From Rhynchospora pubera (taxonomy: Eukaryota > Streptophyta > Magnoliopsida > Poales > Cyperaceae): 64,000 nt of DNA. A model generated the notes under the pieces. The model saw nothing but the letters and a program-made list of their open reading frames with translations, had not been told where the DNA came from and did not search any database. The stretch's first letter is position 1; each line of letters starts with the position of its first letter. Shown in pieces: positions 56,798-64,000 of this stretch. Location: the NCBI GenBank assembly GCA_028095005.1, contig CM051463.1, positions 60,302,251 through 60,366,250 of the forward strand. Direction: 5' to 3'. The position numbers were made by a program, and so were the translations under genes.

Positions 56798-59539
56798 GTT
56801 TACCCCTGCAGACCTCTCCTCGTCAGACCCTCCCCCATCTTCGTCTTCGGCCTCAATCTCTTCCCTAGAGGGGCGAATTATGTCCGAGGGCCAGGCGGCG
56901 CCAGAGCTTGACCAAGGGTAGCGTGGAGTTAAGAGAGGTTTCGTCACTTCCATACCTAACTCTACCACCCAGTCACCTTCCTCATCTTGACAGATAAGGT
57001 CGCCACTCTCCTCATCCCAACGACATTGCGATAAGGCGACGTCGGGCTCAGGCGCAGGGTCCATAATCCCAAACTCCTCCCGAGTGAATGGATAATATTG
57101 GCGCAGCTGGTCACACTTAAGCTTCAGCATGTAGTGAAGACCCCCGCAGACAAGGCGGGTGGCCGCAGCTTGAGCGCCAGAAGATTGAAGAAATGTTTGC
57201 AAGAACTCATGGGAAGAGCGAACCTCCCCCTTATCAGTGCAAATCTCTTTGCCTTTGGAAGTTGTAGGAAGAGATTTCAATCTCTCTATCTCGGCTTGCA
57301 GCTCAACAAGACGAACAGAAGATTCTTGCAGTAGAGAGGAGGTCTGAATAACCTCAGAATGTAGCTGGGTCTTCTCAGACGCTAACTGATCCTTTTCGGC
57401 CTTTCACCCGGGATATCTCTTCACCGAGGCCTGCCAACTCTTGGTCTTTCTTCTGAAGCTCGCCTAGCAGTTTCTCAGTTTTCTGTCCCAGAGCTTCGTT
57501 GGCTAATTTCAATCTCGCCAACTCAGCTAACCGCTCTTTCTCTTGGCGCGCTACCTTCTCTCATGTTTTCTTCCAATCAGATATGGCCTCGTCTCGTTGA
57601 AGAATAAGGTCCTTGGCCTTTTCCAGCTGTTTATCGCGTTGATCCAATGATATGTGCGCTGCAGACAACTGGTTCTGAAGATCAACATTGACACGGGAGG
57701 CGCGGCTGAGCATCTCGGACATCAAATCTTTGTCCGCTTCAGCAGCCTGCGCACGAACCAACAAAGCATCCTGGGAGGCGGCAAATTTTTCAAATAACGC
57801 CGTCATCTCTGCCTTGTCCTCATCGGAAGCTCGACCCGCGAACGAGAATTGCGACAAGTCCACCTTGAAGCCCCAATCCGATTCTTGTTCTCCACGAAGC
57901 AAGCGAAGCTCTTTGTCGATCTTGGCGTTCCTTGCTGCCAAAGAGGATAGAGACTTCATCCAAGCATTCCCAAAATTGCGAGAATGGTCATGGACACTCG
58001 CCTGGAGACATCCCAACTCCATCAAATAGAGAATGCATCCGCATGAACTTGTCCTCCATTGACAAACCAGTAAGCGAGTCACTAATTCGTGGACACAAGT
58101 CCAAAGACACGCGATGAAGAGAAGCAGCAAGACGAGGCACCTACGCAATTAAGTATAATTAACGTCGTTCCTTTTTTAAACAAAAAAAAGAGAAACCTGA
58201 ATCTTGGAAGGATCGGCGCTTATACCGGGGAGGCGCAGAGAAACTTTCTCATCTTCGTGAATCTTCCTAACGCGAGCTATGCGCCAGGAATCATCTGGAG
58301 TAGTTGGGCGACGTTGGGACGAAGAGGAAGGATGAGTTTGCGCAGATTTTGCACCAGCAGGCACCTTCCCAGATGATTCGTCGGATGTCCTCCCAGGAGC
58401 AGCAAGTACCACCAATTCACCACCAACAGACGTTTTGGGGAAGTCTGAGGGAGTTGGCGAAGAATGTTTCGAGGAACCCTCTTCGCGCTTTCTCTTTTTA
58501 GGTGCCTTAGCTGCCGACCTCCCCTCTGTTGGTACTTTTTCCGCTGGAGCCTTCTCAGAGGGTTGCGCGGGTTTAGGATGTTGAGAAGTGCGCGAAGAAG
58601 CAGGCTTAGAACCCTTCGAGCCACCCCTTTAGCAACCTTAAACATTGCAGAAGCCTTGGAGCTGGAAGCAGAAACCTTCTTAGCAGGAAGAGTCTTCGTG
58701 GTAGGAGACACAGTCGGTCGTGGCGACCTTTCCCCTTCCTCTTTAGGAGGAGGGGAGTAGTTAAGTTGCTGCAAAGGTACCTCCTCATTCGCGTTATCGT
58801 CAGGCTCGATGCATTCAGCGAAGGTGCGATCATCTGCTACGGGGCTCCCCCCATCCCAACACAACAGGAAGCCCGCTTGAGTAGTCATACCCAGATGGGA
58901 TATTATGGCATACTCGTCTTCAGTAGGTTCCGGGAATTCCACCTTGGTGTATCCAGAGGGAGTCGTGTTCCAATCCAAACAAATTCCCATCCCGTCCATC
59001 AAAGTTCCTCGACAAAAAGCGAAGTTCTCCTCCCAGTTGCCCACTTTTCTGGGTTTATTGGCGAACAGACGGTGAACAGTTCTGACGGTACAGAATTCGT
59101 AGTGACGACAAAACTTGAAGTAGTAACCAAATAACCCCACCGTAGGAGTAACTCTATTCTTGAGACCCAAGCTTGCAAAGTTCACCGTGAGCAAACGTTC
59201 AAAGGAGGTGATACAGCACCAAGCGATGGGAAGAAGTTGACCTGGGAGAACTTTCACCATATTGAGAAGCGTGCATTGGAACGGCGACAAGGGCAGGCGT
59301 ATCCCCCACCACGCAGATTTGGCGAAAAACACTCTTCCATTCGAAGTTTCAAAAGGACGATCCAACTTATCCGCTCCCTCCACATGAAATTCACTCTCCT
59401 CTGGATCATCGAAAACCAAACTCATCTTGAACTTGGCTACTTTGGCATCGATCCAAGGGTTAGATTCGAAACCTCTAGACATCGGGAAGCGATCCCTAAT
59501 TTTCTTGGGGTCTGTACTCCTAAAAACCTTCTTAGGCAT
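56780..59539 (-). pseudogene. Antisense retrotransposon gene (gypsy-type transposon domain plus coiled coil), broken
   Basis: On the minus strand the frame starts MPKKVFRSTDPKK at 59539. A globular part follows that resembles the plant 'putative gypsy type transposon' domain (LPLSPFQCTLLNMVKVLPGQ, VGLFGYYFKFC), then a basic linker with a likely nuclear signal APKKRKREE (in the shifted frame), a probable intron (58197-58142), and a long coiled coil (AARNAKIDKELRLLRGEQES to LILQRDEAISDW). Lesions: a frameshift near 58630, another near 58015, stop TGA at 57561-57563, and a frameshift near 57400. The last six or so codons and the stop lie inside the truncated LTR. A TATA-like TTTTATATAG on the minus strand near 59812-59821 suggests its own promoter. 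Confidence 0.75.
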
Positions 59540-60321
59540 GGCGGAACTAAACAACAAAGAAAATTTAAGCGAAATAACAGTAAGAAAAAGCGAATAAGTT
59601 ACGACAGAACGAAAGTAATAAAAAGAAAGGCAAGAACGAGAAAAGGTTAGTACCAATACCCAGTAGTCACCGTCGTACAAAGATGGAAGAAAAAGGGGAA
59701 AGGAGGAGCAGCAATTGGGAGTTCACCGGAATGCAAAAAAGAAGAGAATAACTGCAAGGGCACAGAGAGTGTACTGGGAATGGAGAGAGAAAGAGATGAT
59801 GACTTTGAATCTATATAAAAGACACGTCTCCTCGGTTTTTCCACCTAAAAAGGAGCTTTACCCCTTTTCAAATCCCAACGAGAAGACAAATCGTTGCGAC
59901 GCGATCCCCCAAGAAACATAATAATGGGAAGATCTTGTAGAATCCCTATAGAAGTTTATGTGGTCTCCACCTTTTTATATTATTATATTCGCCAGATATC
60001 TCTGCCAACATCGCACGAAGGTTTGACAATACCAACCCTCGATGTGCGACTGCGTCGGATAGATTCAGATATCAATTAACATCATATGAGGGCTTGCAAA
60101 CTGCAGTAATGGGGCAGAATTTAGTATTCTCTTCAATTAACATCACTTGAGGGCTTGCTAATTATAGTAACCGAGCAGAATTCAGTATTTTTCCTCTTAA
60201 AGAATTTGGTCGACAAGCAAACATCGCTCGAACATCGCTTGAAGCTCGCTATCGTTACCTAGAGCTCCCTCCGAAGAACTTCTGATAGAATGCAAACATT
60301 TATCAGAAGCTCGAGGGCTAA

Positions 60322-60955
60322 TGATACAGTCAGATCAGAATGCGGGCCCAATAGTTACGAAAAGCCTTGTTTGAGGCCCAAATACAGGAAAAGACCATGA
60401 AAGAACGTTCGAAGAATCCTTTTTGAGGCCCCTTAGAGAAAGAAGCTCGCAAGCTGTTATGATTAAAGTGGACCCAAAGCCGTTGCGCTTAGGATAGGGC
60501 CAGGGTCAGAAACCATTAGAGGGGACCCCTCCCGGTGGGCCCTCTGGAGGAAACGGTTTCTGGGCACAGGTGGCATTTCCATAACTGTCACGGGATGCTC
60601 TGTGACCTTCGGATGGCAGCCGCTAAGGAATCCTCGACTCAACCTCGCGCAAATGAGTGCGGGCCATAAGTGAAGAAAGGGCATGTCGAGGTTGGGAGAG
60701 GTCATAGCGACCTTCGTGTCATAGCCGAGTAAGGAAGATGAAGACACAAGGAGGCCACAGAAGATCCGATGCAGTGCGGGACCACCAGACGACTATAAAT
60801 AGGAACCCCTCTCCATGAGGAAAGGGGGTTAGATATTCTGTAAACCAGGAGAAACTATGTACTAAACTGATTAAGAGTGAAATAAAATTAGAAATTCCTA
60901 CTCTTCTTTATCTAAATTCTTTGTTGAGATCTATGAGCTAGATTGTAGGTTATCA
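60322..60955 (+). repeat. 3' LTR (634 bp) of the deleted Gypsy element
   Basis: It begins TGATACAGTCAGATCAG, holds ACTATAAATAGG as TATA box near 60793, and gtgaaataaaatt near 60880 as a poly(A) signal region, and ends TTATCA. The open frame on the minus strand at 60463-60747 lies wholly inside it and is not supported as a gene. Confidence 0.87.
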
Positions 60956-61113
60956 AGTTCAGTTTGCAGAAATAATTTATACTGTTTTTTTTCAATTTAC
61001 TCAAATCCAAATCCTCATTTTCTGCTGAACTTCATGCTGTGCAATTCATTGCTTTTAATTACTATCTCAGCGTTTATAAATAAAATTATTGAGATTTGAT
61101 GAACTAATACTTT

Positions 61114-61727
61114 ATGAACAAAATAGAGGAGATGATACGGGGTTTGCAAAGAGTAAGCTGGAAAAAAGTGGATGTCAGCTTTCATGATGCACCATGGCCT
61201 TTCTCTACTCATAACAACATTCATGTATGTATGCATCATTTTTCATTTTTGTTTTATGCTTTTGACCACTGAGGTTCTGAATTTGCCCTTACAAGAGGAC
61301 TAGAGGAGAATTGTCAAGTTAATTGGTATTCATGTAGATTGCTTTTAGTTAGCTTCTTGAATTTTCTTTTAAAATTTATGTGTTTTTTGTTGCTGTGAAG
61401 TAGTCCCTAAAACTCACCATATTTAGAACTTGTTCTGACTTCTTTAGTATCTACAATGAGGTGGTAGGCATGTTAGCTAGATTAAGTCCATTAAGTGCGT
61501 AAACTATTATAATTTACCATAGTCCATAGTAACCATCAATTGTGAACACATTTTTGTTTAAGTTCCTGATTATCTTATCATTCAAATTTCTTATTTTTGA
61601 TCAAGTTTTTAATTTCATTTAGGTGAAGACTAAGTGGCTGCATAATGCTGGCGCAAGAATAATTTCTCATGTCGTAGATAGCATAAAGCAGCATGAATAC
61701 CGTTCAACCATTTTTGCTAATTTATAG
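61114..61727 (+). CDS. Unrecognised two-exon reading frame
   Basis: Exons 61114-61224 and 61623-61727 join in frame over a good GT-AG intron (donor GTATGT, acceptor tttcatttag) to 71 residues. They include GLQRVSWKKVDVSFHDAPWP, FSTHNNIH and KTKWLHNAGARIISHVVDSI, and end YRSTIFANL. The composition looks like genuine protein, not chance. I do not know the family. The first Met may not be the true start, because the TE insertions upstream could have cut the gene. It may be the 3' end of a gene whose earlier exons lie before 54.6 kb. Confidence 0.35.
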
Positions 61728-64000
61728 CTTCTGCAATCCATATACTCACACATTTTATGGGATTATTTCATACTAAAAAGGTATTGAAAGAAAAAGAAAT
61801 ATGCGTCCTTTCCAAAATTTGTTAAAATCTAGAGTTTGGTATGCAAGATTCGGTTCTATATCCCTTATAAGTTGGTAGGAATAGTTGTTCATGTTCCTGT
61901 CCTGTACCAGTACCAGACATGCTTCCTTTTTTTTTGGTCTTTAGGGACCTAATTTGTGTTTGTTGAAACTGTACTTATGAACTTGGATTTGATGTCTATT
62001 TTCAGGTACTATGAAAGCTTTGTATTTCAAATAAAATTTTAATATATGGACATAAGCCCGTACAAGGACTATGGCCTTGTGAATACTTTTTACATATGTG
62101 AAGAAGGCTTGTACAGTAGGTTGAGTAGAAAACTATAAATAATAGAATATTTGTAAATAGATATCTTAGCGACCAATGATGATGTAGAACATGACAAAAT
62201 AGTAGTAGACGTCTGTTCATTATAACAGAGTTTACTAAATTATGTTGTATGTTGTTCCAATAATATTTGTTAAATAAAACAATAAAAAAAAGTAGAAAAG
62301 TGGTGCTTTTGTTTATTTGAAAGTGGCAATTTTTGTTGATTTATCTATGTTATTCGAATAAACGCCAATTCGATCCCATATTTTTGTTCCAGCATTTTAA
62401 AGGACAAATAAGGGTTTGTTTGAATAAGGCTTATTCCTTATTCGGTGAGGCATCCAAATGCACCCCTAGCTTAAGTAGTTTGTAAATGAACTTCGTATAA
62501 TATTGTAGTTATTTTAATTATAACTTGATTTACATCTTTTTTAATTATAACACCAATATATTCATTGTTTGATGTTGTAATATTAATTAAGCAAGATTTT
62601 TTTTTAAAGCTCATGTGTTTGAAAGTATCTTAATTTTTTTAATATAATAAATAAATAAAAAAATTGCCCGCACAAAAGTATTCTCCTTTATTTTGCCGGT
62701 ACAATGAAAGATACATATTAAGGGGAAATTAAATTCATGTCATATAAATGAGCGATATATGCGGAAAAACGCCAAACATGTTACGGGAATGAAAAAATTC
62801 AGAAAAAGGTTATGTACTTATGTATTTGATCAGGGCATTGTTGTAATTCCGAAGTAGGATTTAGTGCCTAATTTTCCCTTCCTCTACACCTCAGTTCGGA
62901 GGTGAACGATTTTGTATTGGAATTTGGAAGGGAATCGAGCAAAGGAGAGAAATTTCCTCCCAACGAATTTCCCTCACCATCCAAACACGGTAAAATCAGA
63001 AATTTTCCTTCGCTCTCATTCTTCCCCGTCCGTTCCCTTCACAGTCTGTTTGGATTCGCGGAAACGGAGGGAAAAATTAGAAAGGGAAGGAGATTTGTAA
63101 ATTTATCATGTTTGGTTAGTGATTTTTAGGATGGAAAATTTTAAATCGATGGAAACTATTTCTCCTTTCTATTTTACTTCCTATATCCCCAAATTTTAAT
63201 TTCGCCATTTTAATAGTTCCCCTTTCAATCAACAAAGTGGTTATTCAAAAAAAAAAAAAATACAAAATGATGAAATTACAAAATTGGCTATTAGTGATGA
63301 CTGATGAATTAATTATTTATTCCAATTTTTTATTAATAACTTCAAACTTCTATTTGCCAGTTTTACATTTTTATACGATGTTATTGCTGTAAAAAAAATA
63401 TATTTTTTGCTTTGAAATTGATTAATTTCTCCAGACAAATAGACATCTAATTTCATGTATCACTTTGTGCACTGTAATTATCAAGTCGAAATAAAATTAT
63501 CCAAAGTAGCTCGCCGGTGAATGGTGATAACTTACCATTTCGTCCCATTATAATTGCATCTATCAAGCCAATGATCACTTTTTCTTATTAAAGGCCCTGC
63601 TCTCAACATTATATAAAGCTGTACCGCAGTGTATAGAAAGATTTTCTATTTATCTTATATCCTATCCTATCATTATAATAAGGTTTGATTTTTATATTTC
63701 TTTTGTTTGAAAATCTAATAAATGAAGAGGTCAAGGGTATAATAGTCAACTGTAGAATTTTACTTTTGTTATGTTGGATCCTCCAAACAAGAAACAAGAA
63801 GGGAAAGAAAAAAAAGTTTACGTTCCTTTTATTAATCATCCAAACACTGAAACACAAGAATGTAAATAATTTTCCATTCCATTTCCTTTCCTTCCTAAAT
63901 TTACCTTTCCTTTTCCTTCCCTTCATGATATCCAAGCACAGACTCAATCTCTGGTGTTAAAAATCAGAAATTCAGAATCATAATCAAACTATCAAATTAA
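61728..64000. other. Right flank, no gene seen
   Basis: AT-rich DNA without coding blocks I can support. Near 62880-63110 and 63860-63940 there are purine- or pyrimidine-rich stretches with ccatccaaacac and catccaaacactg, as found at the ends of some MITEs, but no paired ends or target duplication were established. Confidence 0.4.

Larger units (their letters stand above)
56613..60955 (+). mobile_element. Deleted Ty3/Gypsy element keeping an antisense gene (Tat-lineage-like)
   Basis: The element starts TGATACAG and ends in CA, with an exact 5-bp duplication agttc at 56608-56612 and 60956-60960. The right LTR is complete, with a TATA box and an AATAAA signal in plus orientation. The left LTR is cut after 185 bp and joins directly to the 3' end of a gene that runs on the minus strand. 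Gag, pol and primer site are missing. An extra antisense gene between pol and the 3' LTR is known in the Tat lineage of plant Gypsy elements, so this is best read as a Tat-like element that lost everything from its 5' LTR through pol. Confidence 0.75.

Noticed and set aside
60463..60747. 94-residue minus-strand frame near 60.6 kb
   Set aside because: It lies wholly within the 3' LTR of the deleted Gypsy element and has no family likeness.
56613..60955. Reading the two 185-bp repeats as ends of a host gene duplication
   Set aside because: The 5-bp duplication agttc outside a TG...CA unit with TATA and poly(A) signals fits an LTR element better.

Overview
The window is nuclear DNA of a flowering plant, most likely a eudicot. 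Its genes are rich in introns, its intergenic DNA is AT-rich, and it carries plant transposon families: Copia and Gypsy LTR elements, hAT and Mutator MITEs, and tRNA-derived SINEs resembling the plant Au type. No bacterial, organellar or viral gene set is present. The species cannot be named from the sequence.

Four protein-coding genes could be rebuilt exon by exon with a closed reading frame. From left to right they are: (1) a BIG1-type ARF guanine-nucleotide exchange factor on the minus strand (5044-16183, 12 exons, 1,670 aa), with a GC-AG intron and a SINE, a foldback MITE and tandem duplications in its introns; (2) Mediator subunit MED18 on the plus strand (32553-35166, 5 coding exons, 217 aa); (3) bZIP60 on the minus strand (36862-38420, 307 aa), the unfolded-protein-response factor, with an overlapping second reading frame that fits IRE1-dependent splicing; (4) an ARID plus HSP20-like protein of the ARID5/ARID6 type on the minus strand (43655-48792, 12 exons, 475 aa). 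MED18 and bZIP60 converge. Between bZIP60 and the ARID gene lies an EIX2-type LRR receptor-like protein gene (39679-42509) broken by two stops and one frameshift.

The rest is mostly mobile DNA. At 1.4-4.2 kb a Copia remnant has its integrase split by a 906-bp hAT element with an 8-bp target duplication. At 17-20 kb there are three MITE-like elements. At 21.6-30.7 kb there are two solo LTRs and one complete, very young, non-autonomous LTR element (1,737-bp LTRs, tRNA-Asp primer site, no gag or pol). A related solo LTR lies at 54.6-56.2 kb. These LTRs share their end sequences but each carries its own repeated palindrome. At 56.6-61.0 kb a Gypsy element has lost gag-pol and keeps only an antisense gene and its 3' LTR. 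Most element borders are fixed by exact target-site duplications.

The stretch 50.5-62 kb is the least certain. It holds a PSMD9-like first-exon relic and several short open exon chains with good splice sites that I do not recognise, split by the two LTR insertions. It may be a decayed gene or genes. The most unusual features are the LTR group with changing palindromic arrays, the deletion that fuses an antisense gene to an LTR, and the two-frame 3' exon of bZIP60.
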